This document shows, in pieces, positions 34,761 through 43,788 of a DNA stretch of 64,000 bases. The notes below the pieces were generated by a model, which had not been told where the DNA came from, searched no databases, and saw only the letters and a list, made by a program, of their open reading frames with translations. The position numbers were made by a program, and so were the translations under genes. The stretch is from Nitrospirota bacterium (lineage in GTDB: Bacteria; Nitrospirota; Nitrospiria; Nitrospirales; Nitrospiraceae), in the NCBI GenBank assembly GCA_030684575.1, contig JAUXVD010000023.1, forward strand, positions 1-64,000, given 5' to 3'. Each line of letters starts with the position of its first letter. Within the stretch, counting starts at the first letter, position 1.

Positions 34761-37529
34761 TTAGGTTCCCAGCATGGCACGCAACTGCTGCTCGCTGTTG
34801 GCGAGCATGGTTTGATCCCGGCGCAGGCTTGCCAGGCGATCCTGGTGATCGGTAATCACGTCCGGTGGAGCCTTGGCGGTAAATTCCTGATTGCGCAGTT
34901 TTCCTTCCAGGCGATCCATCTCCTTCGTCTGCTCTGATTGTTGCTTGAGCAGACGGTCCAGCGCTTTGTTGAGATCCACGTCGCCTGCCACCACGATGCC
35001 GACGGATAAGCCCTCGGTGATGAGCCGGAGCAGATTGTCGGTCGGCCAGGTCGTGGTCGGTGTCAGATCGACCGTGCCGCGGCCGAGATGGGCGAGGTAG
35101 CTCCGGAGTTGATCCAGCTGTCCCTGACGCGTCGGTTCGTCGTGCGCGACATAGAACGTAATCTGTTGTCCCGGTGGATAGTTCAAGAGCATGCGGGACG
35201 AGCGGACCAGACCGATGGTCTGTTCGAGCAACGTAAACCGGCGATCCATTTCCGGCGCAATCCAGGTCGCTTCCGAGGTGGGGTACTGCTGAACGACGAT
35301 GCTCTCACCCTGGTGTGGAAGCGTCTGCCAAATCTCTTCCGTCAGAAAGGGCATGAACGGGTGCAGGAGCCTCATCGTGGTTTCGAGCGTGTCGACGAGT
35401 GTTTGTCTGGTCCCTGGGGCGTCTGGGCTCGCCGGGTTTTGCAATGTCGGTTTGATCAGTTCGAGGTACCAGTCGCAGTACTCGTGCCAGATGAATTGGT
35501 ACAGCGCATTGGCCGCGCGATCGAACCGATAGGCTTCTAACTCTGATGTCACAAGCTGGATCGTCTGATTGAGGCGACTCAAAATCCAGCGGTCGGGGAA
35601 GGTACGTTCTGTCGGTGAGTTAGCCGTTCGTGGTCCATCCAGATTCATGAGGCTGAAACGAGCGGCATTCCAGATCTTGTTGGCAAAGTTGCGATAGCCT
35701 TCAATGCGTTCTTCTGCCAGCTTGATGTCGCGACCAGGCGAGGCCATTGCGGCCAGAGTGAAGCGGAGCGCGTCGGTGCCGAATTGCTCCATCACATGGA
35801 GTGGATCGATCACATTGCCTTTCGACTTGCTCATCTTCTGCCCTTCGGCATCTCGCACGAGCGCATGGATATAGACATCCCGGAAGGGCACATCGCCCAT
35901 GAATTTCAGACCCATCATGATCATGCGGGCGACCCAGAAGAAGAGTATGTCGAGTCCGGTTACGAGCGTTGAGGTCGGGTAGTAGGTTTTGAGCTCCACC
36001 GTTTGTTCGGGCCATCCCAGGGTCGAGAAGGGCCAGAGGGCCGATGAGAACCAGGTGTCGAGGACGTCGGGGTCGCGGATGAACTCAAGGCCTCCACATG
36101 TCGGGCAGGCCGAGGGAGCAGATTTTCCGACAATCGGTGTGGCGCCTTGAAGGATCGTCAGTCGTGGGGCAAGCGTGGCTGAAGTTGTCGCAGCAGCTCC
36201 TTCAACGATTAAGTCCTTGTTGCATGCCCGACAATACCAGGCGGGGATCTGGTGTCCCCACCAGATCTGGCGAGAGATGCACCAGTCTTTGATCTCCCTC
36301 ATCCAGCCGAGGTAGTTGTTCGTCCAGCCTTCCGGGAGGAGGCGAATGCGGCCGTCCACCACGGCCTGGATGGCCGGCTCGGCGAGCGGTTTGACCTTTA
36401 CGAACCATTGCGGCGACAGGTACGGCTCGACCACCGTCTTGCAGCGGTAACATTTTCCAATGGCCATCTTGTGGTCGTCGACTTTCGTGAGAAGTTCACG
36501 GTCTTTCAGCAGTTGCTCAGTCTTGGCCCGGGCTTTAATGGCGGGAAGAGTTGCGATGGCGTCGATGACGCTCGGTTCGACTCCGGCAGCGATCAGCCCT
36601 TGTCGATCGAGCAAGGCCTGATAGTCGAAGATGGGAAGTCTCGGCAATGCATGCCGTTCGCCCGCTTCAAAGTCGTTGAAGTCGTGTGCCGGCGTAATCT
36701 TTACTGCCCCGGTGCCGAACTCGCGGTCGACGAGGATCGCATCGCCGACGATGGGAATCGTGCGATTGGTGAGGGGGAGCCTGACTCGTTGCCCGATCAG
36801 GCGATTGTACCGGGGATCTTCAGGATGCACGGCCACGGCAGTGTCGCCAAACAGGGTTTCAGGTCTGGTCGTGGCGACGGTGAGACGAATCGTCGGATCC
36901 TGGTCCAGTTGGTATTCAATCGAGTACAGTTTGCCTTTGATATCTTCGTGCTCGACTTCGATGTCGGAGAGGGCGGTCAGGCAGCGAGGGCACCAGTTGA
37001 TCAGCCGTTCTCCCCGATAGATCAGTCCCTCCTGATGCAACCGGACGAATACTTCGAGCACGGCCTTCGAGAGTCCTTCGTCCATCGTAAAACGAAGGCG
37101 CTCCCAGTCGCAGGACTCACCCAGCCGTTTTTGTTGACGGATAATGGTATCTCCGGAGGTGGCTTTCCATTGCCAGACGCGCTCGATGAAACGTTCCCGT
37201 CCCAGAGATTCCCGCGAAGCGCCTTCGGTCATGAGTTGCTTTTCCACGACGTTTTGCGTGGCAATGCCGGCATGGTCGGTGCCGGGTAGCCAGAGCACAT
37301 TACGGCCCTGCATCCGTCGCCAGCGTACCAGGATGTCTTGGATGGAGTGATTCAGGGCATGGCCGACGTGGAGTGAGCCGGTGACATTGGGTGGTGGAAT
37401 GACGATGGAGTACGGCTGTCCTGGATGGGTCGGCGAGGCGTGGAAATAGCCTTGTTTGGTCCAGACCTCATACCAGCGCGCTTCGACCGCCTTGGGATCA
37501 TAAATTTTGTCGAGTTGGGGGGTGCTCAT
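34761..37529 (-). CDS. valS: Valyl-tRNA synthetase
   Basis: The 922-residue class I synthetase carries the HIGH-type motif in PPPNVTGSLHVGHAL, the KMSKS loop (KMSKSKGNV), a CP1 editing domain, and the anticodon-binding domain with a C-terminal coiled coil (RLEGKLRNQEFTAKAP). A zinc-type pair (CYRCK) and CPTC/CRAC clusters occur in the catalytic half. It is the first gene of the valS-nadC-birA-coaX series. Confidence 0.97.
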   Translation of the reverse strand: MSTPQLDKIYDPKAVEARWYEVWTKQGYFHASPTHPGQPYSIVIPPPNVTGSLHVGHALNHSIQDILVRWRRMQGRNVLWLPGTDHAGIATQNVVEKQLMTEGASRESLGRERFIERVWQWKATSGDTIIRQQKRLGESCDWERLRFTMDEGLSKAVLEVFVRLHQEGLIYRGERLINWCPRCLTALSDIEVEHEDIKGKLYSIEYQLDQDPTIRLTVATTRPETLFGDTAVAVHPEDPRYNRLIGQRVRLPLTNRTIPIVGDAILVDREFGTGAVKITPAHDFNDFEAGERHALPRLPIFDYQALLDRQGLIAAGVEPSVIDAIATLPAIKARAKTEQLLKDRELLTKVDDHKMAIGKCYRCKTVVEPYLSPQWFVKVKPLAEPAIQAVVDGRIRLLPEGWTNNYLGWMREIKDWCISRQIWWGHQIPAWYCRACNKDLIVEGAAATTSATLAPRLTILQGATPIVGKSAPSACPTCGGLEFIRDPDVLDTWFSSALWPFSTLGWPEQTVELKTYYPTSTLVTGLDILFFWVARMIMMGLKFMGDVPFRDVYIHALVRDAEGQKMSKSKGNVIDPLHVMEQFGTDALRFTLAAMASPGRDIKLAEERIEGYRNFANKIWNAARFSLMNLDGPRTANSPTERTFPDRWILSRLNQTIQLVTSELEAYRFDRAANALYQFIWHEYCDWYLELIKPTLQNPASPDAPGTRQTLVDTLETTMRLLHPFMPFLTEEIWQTLPHQGESIVVQQYPTSEATWIAPEMDRRFTLLEQTIGLVRSSRMLLNYPPGQQITFYVAHDEPTRQGQLDQLRSYLAHLGRGTVDLTPTTTWPTDNLLRLITEGLSVGIVVAGDVDLNKALDRLLKQQSEQTKEMDRLEGKLRNQEFTAKAPPDVITDHQDRLASLRRDQTMLANSEQQLRAMLGT

Positions 37530-37544
37530 TCAGTCACGATGTCC

Positions 37545-37621
37545 TACTAGGCTGTGGATGAACTCAATTGGCACAATCGCCGCACGAGAGGGGCGGGACT
37601 GGCGGACTTTTCAGCATTTTT
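37545..37621 (-). repeat. Decayed fragment of the palindromic repeat
   Basis: On the minus strand the segment starting near 37621 reads AATGCTGAAAAGTCCGCCAG, matching the left arm of the full copies (GTTGCTGAAAAAGTCTGCCAG). The far end (AGCCTAGTAGG) resembles the arms of copies near 45129. The internal stem is lost. Confidence 0.4.
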
Positions 37622-37780
37622 CGTAAAATGAGGCGCATCTTAACATGCGAACGGTGCCCTCTCAAGGAATGATGGGTGCACTGATAGCTTGAGGGGTGCC
37701 GAGCCGTATGTTATACAGACTCGCACAAGGCGAGGGCGAAGGATTCGTTCCGCTTCCACTTTTGACGATTTGGAGAGACT

Positions 37781-37894
37781 ATGGCCACAGGCCGTGAAAA
37801 AGACCGCAAGACCAGAAAAAAACATCTGAAGAGCATGGCGCGTGTGAAGGCTCTGGCGACAGCCAAACGAGGCAAGAAGGTCAAGAAGGGATAA
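37781..37894 (+). CDS. Small, highly basic 37-residue protein
   Basis: The frame MATGREKDRKTRKKHLKSMA... has 16 Lys/Arg in 37 residues and ends KRGKKVKKG. GGAGAG lies 5 bases upstream of the ATG, an acceptable ribosome binding site, and the reading frame is free of shadow alternatives. The charge pattern suggests RNA, ribosome or DNA binding, similar in style to tiny ribosome-associated proteins, but I cannot place it in a family. It stands between valS and a receiver protein gene, divergent from valS. Confidence 0.55.
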   Translation: MATGREKDRKTRKKHLKSMARVKALATAKRGKKVKKG

Positions 37895-37915
37895 GTCGGA
37901 CCGGGGGCGAAGGGC

Positions 37916-39049
37916 CTATGCGGCTTGTGTGAGGCGTTCGATCTCTGTTTTGATCTGCACTTCAGCCAGGCCGGGGACCAGACGCTGAACAGCCTCTTCC
38001 ACCTGTTCGTGAGCCGTTGTCAGAACAAGTGCTTCGACCATTCCGGCAGTCTGCTTGGCGGCAGCCTGTTGGATTTCCTTCTTCAGGAGTTCCTCGATCG
38101 ACCCGATTTGTTCTCGAACCATATCGGGCAAGAGGGTACGCACGGTGTTGGTTTGTTCCAGGACGAGTTGATCGATGCGGTCCTTGATCAGGGGGCTCGC
38201 GATATCGAAAATGCTTTGTCGAATGGTAGGTTCGAGCAGGGCCATTTCCCGTGAGAGGATCTTCGGGAGTGCCGTGACGAGCATCGGCTCAAGCACTTCT
38301 GTCAACCGCTCTTCCGTGAGCGCCGCACCTATGTTGCGTTGTACCTCTGTCTCCACGGCCTTGGCCACGAGAGTGGCCAGATCTTTTCCCACCATCTGGG
38401 GAAGCAGGTCGGCAATGTTTTTTTCCGTGCGTTCTGACATAGACTGAAGAAGTTGACCGAAGAGGCCCTTCATCGCCTCTTCAGGTTCGGGTATCGAAGC
38501 CTGCGCGGCAGTGGTTGTGGTCACAGGGGGTTCTTTCGGTTGAGGGTGGGGTGCGATCACCTGTTCTTCTTCTTCGGTTGCGCTGTCATCGTTGAATTCG
38601 TCCTCATCATCCGAGTCTGTCGCGCTTGAAACCGGCGGCCAGGAACGCGATTTCTTCTTTGTTCCATTCGTCCTGGATGCCTGTTGTGTTTCCAGATCTT
38701 TGATCACCTCGATGAGGTCTTCTGACTGAAAGGGTTTCTTGAGGAACAGCTTCACACCCAATGAACGTAAGTGGGTTTCATCGATGCGGTCTGATTGGCT
38801 GATCAGGGAGACAATAGAGGTTTCTGCCAAGTTATCCAGCTTGTAGATTTCCTTGCAGAACCCAGAAAATGTCATGTTCTCTAAATGATAGTCGGCAATG
38901 ATGAGGTGGGGGCTCATTCGGCGTGCCGCTTCTAAGGCGGTGGGGGCATCCTGGAATCCCACGACATCACAGCCTTCCGGCGTGGAAATCTGCTCGACCA
39001 ACCGACGGACAGCGGGGCTACTGTCGACGATAAAGATGGTAGAAGCCAC
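37916..39049 (-). CDS. Receiver-domain protein with long helical C-terminal region
   Basis: The 377-residue protein has a receiver domain (residues ~1-125: FIVDSSPAVRR, phospho-Asp in LIIADYHLEN, and LKKPFQSED). An acidic linker (SDDEDEFNDDSATEEEEQ) follows, then about 190 residues of repeated amphipathic helices (ADLLPQMVGKDLATLVAKAV). The first acidic position of the receiver is DS where DD is usual. No enzymatic or DNA-binding output is visible. The helical tail looks like an apolipoprotein or scaffold-like oligomerisation module. The partner kinase is not adjacent. Confidence 0.8.
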   Translation of the reverse strand: MASTIFIVDSSPAVRRLVEQISTPEGCDVVGFQDAPTALEAARRMSPHLIIADYHLENMTFSGFCKEIYKLDNLAETSIVSLISQSDRIDETHLRSLGVKLFLKKPFQSEDLIEVIKDLETQQASRTNGTKKKSRSWPPVSSATDSDDEDEFNDDSATEEEEQVIAPHPQPKEPPVTTTTAAQASIPEPEEAMKGLFGQLLQSMSERTEKNIADLLPQMVGKDLATLVAKAVETEVQRNIGAALTEERLTEVLEPMLVTALPKILSREMALLEPTIRQSIFDIASPLIKDRIDQLVLEQTNTVRTLLPDMVREQIGSIEELLKKEIQQAAAKQTAGMVEALVLTTAHEQVEEAVQRLVPGLAEVQIKTEIERLTQAA

Positions 39050-39189
39050 CTAACCCTCCAATGTTATTGAACTATCTCGAAGCTAGCAGTGAGGGTATTC
39101 TTTGTCAAGAAATCGCATGATCGGTACCTGTTGCGACTTCGAAGGCTTGGACTAATTTTAATTCGATACGAAGAGGACCGGTATCCCCC

Positions 39190-39930
39190 ATGAAGACCCC
39201 CATCCACGTCATTTTTTTTGATGCAGCCGAGACACTCTTTCATATTAACGGCTCGGTGGCGGACATTTACTTGCAGCATGCGCTTCAGTATGGGTTTCGA
39301 CAGAAACCCGACTCCCTGATATCGATCGGACAGGCCTTTCAGCGCGCCTTCCATGATGCAGCACCGCCTATTTTTGCGGTCACGGACCCCCTCAAGTTAA
39401 AACAATGCGAGCGGCTCTGGTGGTTCGACATCGTCCACAACGTGTTTTATCGCGTGGGGATGTTCGAGCGATTCGATGAATTTTTCGAGCAGGTCTTTCA
39501 GGCGTTTGAGGATCCTCGGTCTTGGATCTTGTTTCCTGAAACGCATGCGGTACTGACCAAACTGCGTGAAGAGGGGTTTGAGCTGGGGATCATATCCAAT
39601 TTCGACTCTCGCCTCTTTCCCGTAATACGGGGGCTCGGCATCGACCGTCTCTTCGACACCGTGACGATATCTAGCCTAGCGCGGGCTGCGAAGCCGGCGT
39701 CAAAGATCTTTGAGCTTGCCTTGGACAAACATGCCGCTGATCCAGATGAAGCGATTCATATAGGAGATAGTGTGAGGGATGATGTGGAGGGGGCCATCAA
39801 AGCGGGGTTGACGGGGATCCTCCTCGATCGCGAGTCGCGGGCGTCGAATGTGCTGCCTGCCGGTGCGTTACGTATTGCTACGTTGTCGGAGTTGCCCCTT
39901 CTGCTGCAAGGGGGTGCGTCGGCAGAATAA
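39190..39930 (+). CDS. HAD-superfamily hydrolase, HDHD3-like
   Basis: The 246-residue protein has a HAD core with motif I as IFFDAAETLFH, motif II SNFD, motif III Lys in AKPASKIFELAL, and motif IV IHIGDSVRDDVEGA. In motif I the second Asp of DxD is Ala, as in some HDHD3-type members. A helical cap lies at ~20-110. These enzymes are mostly phosphatases, but the change in motif I makes substrate and even catalysis uncertain. It is monocistronic and convergent with the acetyltransferase gene. Confidence 0.82.
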   Translation: MKTPIHVIFFDAAETLFHINGSVADIYLQHALQYGFRQKPDSLISIGQAFQRAFHDAAPPIFAVTDPLKLKQCERLWWFDIVHNVFYRVGMFERFDEFFEQVFQAFEDPRSWILFPETHAVLTKLREEGFELGIISNFDSRLFPVIRGLGIDRLFDTVTISSLARAAKPASKIFELALDKHAADPDEAIHIGDSVRDDVEGAIKAGLTGILLDRESRASNVLPAGALRIATLSELPLLLQGGASAE

Positions 39931-39982
39931 TCGATTCGAGACTGTACGGTATCGATCAGTCGGTTTTCGTAGGGGCGGAAAG

Positions 39983-40681
39983 CTAGAGAGGCATGAGCGG
40001 GTCGAATTTCGGATCGCGATCTCCATAATCTAACGGGGTCGCAATCTGTTTGTTGATCCATTCGATGACCGCGCCATACCCGAGGCTTTCCGGATCGCCT
40101 GGAAGATAGTCCGCGACTACGGCTAAGACACGAAATCCCTGCTTCAGTTGAAAGGCCAACGTCATGCCTTCCAGTTCCCCTCGGATGACCTTGACCGCAT
40201 AGTCTTCAGCGCTCATCCGGTCGGCATAGCGGTAATAGCCTCGTAACCGAGCGCCAGCGCGAATGCGTGGCAGCTTCAGGTCTTCGATGAGGCGGCGTCT
40301 GGCGGCGTAGAGAGCAGAGCCGATTCCTCCCCGCTGAACGTCAGGCGAGACCATGACCTCTGCTCCGTAGAGTGTTCGTCCCCGCCCTGGGTCATGGTTG
40401 GTGAGCATGCCTCTGGCTGTGAAATCCTTCCATGATCCGCAAAAATTATAGTCATCCCATCGGATGATCAAGCTGGCCGCCATCCCTACAAGTTTTTTCG
40501 AGGACGAATCGATCGCGACAAACTGGCCTTCAGGGAAGACCTCAAGGTGGGAAGCCAGGAGGGTTTCGTTCCAGTGGGGAGGGAAGGAGTACACGGCCTT
40601 CGAGAGCTCGATAATCGCCGGGAAATCTTCAGGCTGCGTATTGCGGACGAGAATGTTGGATCTGGGGGGCGTCATAGTCAT
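39983..40681 (-). CDS. GNAT family acetyltransferase
   Basis: The 232-residue protein has the GNAT acetyl-CoA loop in VQRGGIGSALYAARR, with the preceding strand LYGAEVMVSP. Residues 10-60 form the N-terminal GNAT helices. Its start overlaps the stop of the nitrilase-type gene by 4 bases (ATGA), so the two are coupled. Fused GNAT + carbon-nitrogen hydrolase proteins are known in other bacteria (YhcX type). Here the two parts are separate genes. They probably act together on an amine or amide substrate that cannot be identified here. Confidence 0.85.
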   Translation of the reverse strand: MTMTPPRSNILVRNTQPEDFPAIIELSKAVYSFPPHWNETLLASHLEVFPEGQFVAIDSSSKKLVGMAASLIIRWDDYNFCGSWKDFTARGMLTNHDPGRGRTLYGAEVMVSPDVQRGGIGSALYAARRRLIEDLKLPRIRAGARLRGYYRYADRMSAEDYAVKVIRGELEGMTLAFQLKQGFRVLAVVADYLPGDPESLGYGAVIEWINKQIATPLDYGDRDPKFDPLMPL

Positions 40682-41568
40682 ACGAGGGGAACGACTTCGG
40701 TCTGCCGGACGATCTCACTGGTTTGATGGCTGTCGAGTAAGGGCAGGACGGTGCCGTGAGACCGAGCTTGGAGAATGGTGGTCAGATTGATATCGCCAAT
40801 CACCATACTTTCCTGGTTGGGAATCCCTTCTGCCAGGATGCCGTCCCGCGAGAAGGCGAAGTCGCTCGGAGTCAAAATTGATGCTTGGCCATAATTGAGG
40901 CTCACGGCCGGCACCATGGGGAGCGATCCGACGGTTGAGGACTGCACCACGTACATCTGGTTTTCGATGGCTCTGGCTTGTGCGCAATAGCGCACTCGGA
41001 GAAACCCTTGGCGGTCGTCGGTGCAACTGGGAACGACGAGAATATGGGCTCCTTCCCGTCCCGCTGCTCTGGCAATTTCAGGAAACTCGACGTCGTAGCA
41101 GATAGTGATCGCGACCCGTCCGAAGTCGGTTTCAAAAATGCGAAACTTCGAGCGGGGCGACACCTTCCATTCGTCTTTCTCGAAACGGGTCATGTGGAGT
41201 TTCCCCTGGACCCCGCGCGCGCCGGTGGGAGAAAAGAAGAAGCTTTCGTTGTACACCAGGTCTGAATCCTCTTCCATTACGGGAATCGTGCCGGCCACGA
41301 TGTATAAGCCATGCTGTTTGGCCAGCTCTGCCATGAGTGTGCTGAAGCGGTCGGCTTGATGGGCCAGATCTCTGACCTGCTCACGAATGGGGCGCTTCAC
41401 ATTGCCTAACGTGAGGAGTTGGACGGTGAAGTACTCGGGAAAGACCAGGAGCTGGGCTTTATAATCGGCCGCCGTTTCCACGAGGGCCTGCACCTGGTCG
41501 CGAAATTGATCGAAGGTTTGGACGGGTCTGATGAAGTATTGGAGCGATGCGATGCGAAGACGTTCCAT
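40678..41568 (-). CDS. Carbon-nitrogen hydrolase (nitrilase superfamily)
   Basis: The 296-residue enzyme has the Glu-Lys-Cys triad of the superfamily: Glu in LLVFPEYFTV, Lys in GKLHMTRFE and Cys in TICYDVEFPE. It hydrolyses a C-N bond, probably an amide. It belongs to the subgroup found fused to GNAT domains. It is the first gene of a two-gene operon with the acetyltransferase, and 89 bases separate it from the convergent-facing sirtuin gene upstream. The substrate is unknown. Confidence 0.9.
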   Translation of the reverse strand: MERLRIASLQYFIRPVQTFDQFRDQVQALVETAADYKAQLLVFPEYFTVQLLTLGNVKRPIREQVRDLAHQADRFSTLMAELAKQHGLYIVAGTIPVMEEDSDLVYNESFFFSPTGARGVQGKLHMTRFEKDEWKVSPRSKFRIFETDFGRVAITICYDVEFPEIARAAGREGAHILVVPSCTDDRQGFLRVRYCAQARAIENQMYVVQSSTVGSLPMVPAVSLNYGQASILTPSDFAFSRDGILAEGIPNQESMVIGDINLTTILQARSHGTVLPLLDSHQTSEIVRQTEVVPLV

Positions 41569-41657
41569 ATTGGGTGTGCCGCGAAGGTGAAAGTTTCCTC
41601 ACCTATAGCAGGGGGGGCTGCCGGCGCACAAGGGGCGCGCAGGTTCTGAACTCCCTG

Positions 41658-42371
41658 CTACAGGAGTAAGGGAACGATATCTTTCGCCCTTCCTTGGAGT
41701 GAGAGGCTCACAACAGATGAATGGGGAGTGGGGTCAAGGTTGATCTCGATCACGAACGCATGATTGGCCTTGGCTGCCGGCGTCAGCATGGCAGCCGGGT
41801 AGACGAGTCCTGATGTTCCTACAATGATCATCACGTCGCAGGATTCCACGGTCTGGAAACTATTGGCCAGGACCTGCTCATCGAGTGCTTCTCCGAACCA
41901 GACGATGTGTGGCCGGAGCAACCCGCCACAGGTGTGGCAGTGGGGAAGGAGCGCGAGGGGGACCTCTCGATTGTCGGTGACTACTCGGCAGGAGGTGCAG
42001 CGGACCTTCCAGATGTCGCCGTGTAGTTCTGATAAATTTCGTGAGCCTGCCAGCCGATGGAGCCCGTCGACGTTTTGCGTAATGAGGTGGAAATTATTTG
42101 CACGTTCTTCCAGACGCACCAGGGCATGGTGCGCCTCATTCGGTCGCTTCGTGGCGAGGATCTCCCGCCGCCAGTTGTACCATTCCCAGACCAGTCGCGA
42201 ATCTCGCTCAAAGGCCTCGGGCGTCGCCAGGTCTTCTGCGCGAAAGTTGTGCCATAGGCCGTCGGCCCCGCGAAACGTCGGCACGCCGCTGTCGGCTGAA
42301 ATACCCGCGCCGGTCAGGATCGTGATGGCTCGCGCGGAGGCAATGCGTGAACGTGCTTCTACAAGGCTCAT
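41658..42371 (-). CDS. cobB: Sir2-family NAD-dependent deacylase, class III
   Basis: The 237-residue sirtuin has GAGISADSGVPTFRG, the catalytic His in LSELHGDIWKV, NVDGLHRLAG and a four-Cys zinc site (CTSC and CHTC). Tyr65 and Arg68 in WEWYNWRRE are the pair that recognises succinyl or malonyl lysine in class III sirtuins (SIRT5/CobB type), so it is probably a desuccinylase/deacetylase. It is divergent from the ketopantoate reductase fusion gene, with the two starts 66 bases apart. Confidence 0.93.
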   Translation of the reverse strand: MSLVEARSRIASARAITILTGAGISADSGVPTFRGADGLWHNFRAEDLATPEAFERDSRLVWEWYNWRREILATKRPNEAHHALVRLEERANNFHLITQNVDGLHRLAGSRNLSELHGDIWKVRCTSCRVVTDNREVPLALLPHCHTCGGLLRPHIVWFGEALDEQVLANSFQTVESCDVMIIVGTSGLVYPAAMLTPAAKANHAFVIEINLDPTPHSSVVSLSLQGRAKDIVPLLL

Positions 42372-42404
42372 GGTGGACTATGTTACCCTAGTTTGGTGCC
42401 CTGC

Positions 42405-42410
42405 TATAGT
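42405..42410 (+). promoter_or_regulatory. Candidate -10 element of the ketopantoate reductase fusion gene
   Basis: TATAGT lies 27 bases upstream of the ATG at 42437, in front of a strong ribosome binding site (GGAGGAG, 42422-42428). No clear -35 is visible at the usual distance. Confidence 0.35.
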
Positions 42411-42436
42411 AGGCGACTTGTTGGAGGAGTATTGTT

Positions 42437-43780
42437 ATGAAAAATATCCTGATGGTCGGTGCCGGGTCGGTGGGCGGGTTTTTCGGGGCGCATCTGGCGA
42501 AAAATAATCCTAATGTGTCCTTCCTGCTGCGGCCCAAGACGCTCGCAGCCGTGAAGCAGAATGGCCTCACGATCCGGAGTGCCAAGGGCACCTTTACCGT
42601 GCATCCTCCAGCCGCTTCAGATCTGCGAGAGCTGCCGAAGCCAGACCTGATCATCCTCTCCGTCAAATCCTACGATCTGGACGAGGTGCTGACACAAATC
42701 GAACCGGTCCTGACCAATCAGACCGTCATCCTGACCCTCCAGAACGGAGTCGACACGGAAGATCGCATCGTGGCGCGCCTTCAACGGGATTGCGTCATTG
42801 GTGGCGTGGCCTTCATCTATTCCAAGATCGCGTCACCCGGCGTCATCGATCATTATAAGAAGGGGGCTGTGGCCATCGGCGAGATGATGGGACATCAGAG
42901 TCCTCGTCTGTTGGCTATCGCGGATTTGTTTAAGCAGGCGGGGATTCCCTGTCAACTCACAGAGGACGTGCGGAAGAGCAAGTGGGAGAAGATGTGCTGG
43001 AACTGTGTCTTCAATCCGCTCACGGTCATTGTCGATGATAAAGTGGCGAAGACCCTGGAGCATCCGGAGATGCTTCGCGTCATTCATCAGATTGTCGAGG
43101 AAGTCTCAGCCGTTGCCGCCTCGGTCAAGGTGCCGCTGTCGCCGGATATGGCCGAGAAAGTCGTGCGTTGGACGCAGGAGATTCGCGACATCCATACCTC
43201 CATGTATGACGATTGGAAGGCCGGACGTCCGACCGAAATCGATTACTTGAACGGGTACATTGTGCAAAAGGGACGTGAGTTCGGCATCCCGACACCGGTC
43301 AATGAAGCGCTGACGGCGATGATCAAGACGATTACGGAAAAGGAAAAGACCGGTCCAGGTATCGTGCGGATCGACGGGGCGGTGGTGCAGCCTGTCTCGC
43401 TGGATCGTGCGGCGATCGCGGCCTTGCCGGCGGAACAGCAGCTCGATATTTCGACGGTGATGCCCAACATGAAAGGCAAGGGGATTCGCCTGAAAGCCTT
43501 GCTGGATGTGCCGGCCTTGGCGATCAAGGCCGATCACGTCACGGTGTATTCGGCAGACGGAAAATATTCAGCCTGTCTCACGCTCGCGCAAGCCTTGGAA
43601 TGGGGGATTCTGCTGTACGAAGTAGATGGAGAGGCACTGTCGGAATCGAAAGGCGGGCCCTATCGCTTGGTGACTCCCGGGCTGGGAGATCTGTGTGCCA
43701 ATGTGAAGGGGGTCGCGCGGATCGAAGTCACGATCGGAACCGGCACAGATACGCGGCCATCAGTCCGGACGAATTGCTGA
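42437..43780 (+). CDS. panE: Ketopantoate reductase fused to a molybdopterin-fold (sulfite-oxidase-like) domain
   Basis: Residues ~1-310 are a complete ketopantoate reductase: NADPH loop MVGAGSVGGFFGAHL, active-site Lys region KSKWEKMCWN, FNPLTVI and the TEIDYLNG Glu. This enzyme makes pantoate for coenzyme A. Residues ~315-440 form a second domain with the sulfite-oxidase molybdopterin-fold pattern: IVRIDGAVVQPVSLD, VYSADGKYSACLTLAQAL, VDGEALSESKGGPYRLVTPG, GVARIEVT. The Cys that ligates molybdenum in this fold is missing (ISTVMPNMKGKG). Family members are usually ~300 residues, so the 447-residue length reflects a real fusion. A strong GGAGGAG supports the start. Confidence 0.88.
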   Translation: MKNILMVGAGSVGGFFGAHLAKNNPNVSFLLRPKTLAAVKQNGLTIRSAKGTFTVHPPAASDLRELPKPDLIILSVKSYDLDEVLTQIEPVLTNQTVILTLQNGVDTEDRIVARLQRDCVIGGVAFIYSKIASPGVIDHYKKGAVAIGEMMGHQSPRLLAIADLFKQAGIPCQLTEDVRKSKWEKMCWNCVFNPLTVIVDDKVAKTLEHPEMLRVIHQIVEEVSAVAASVKVPLSPDMAEKVVRWTQEIRDIHTSMYDDWKAGRPTEIDYLNGYIVQKGREFGIPTPVNEALTAMIKTITEKEKTGPGIVRIDGAVVQPVSLDRAAIAALPAEQQLDISTVMPNMKGKGIRLKALLDVPALAIKADHVTVYSADGKYSACLTLAQALEWGILLYEVDGEALSESKGGPYRLVTPGLGDLCANVKGVARIEVTIGTGTDTRPSVRTNC

Positions 43781-43788
43781 TGATATTT

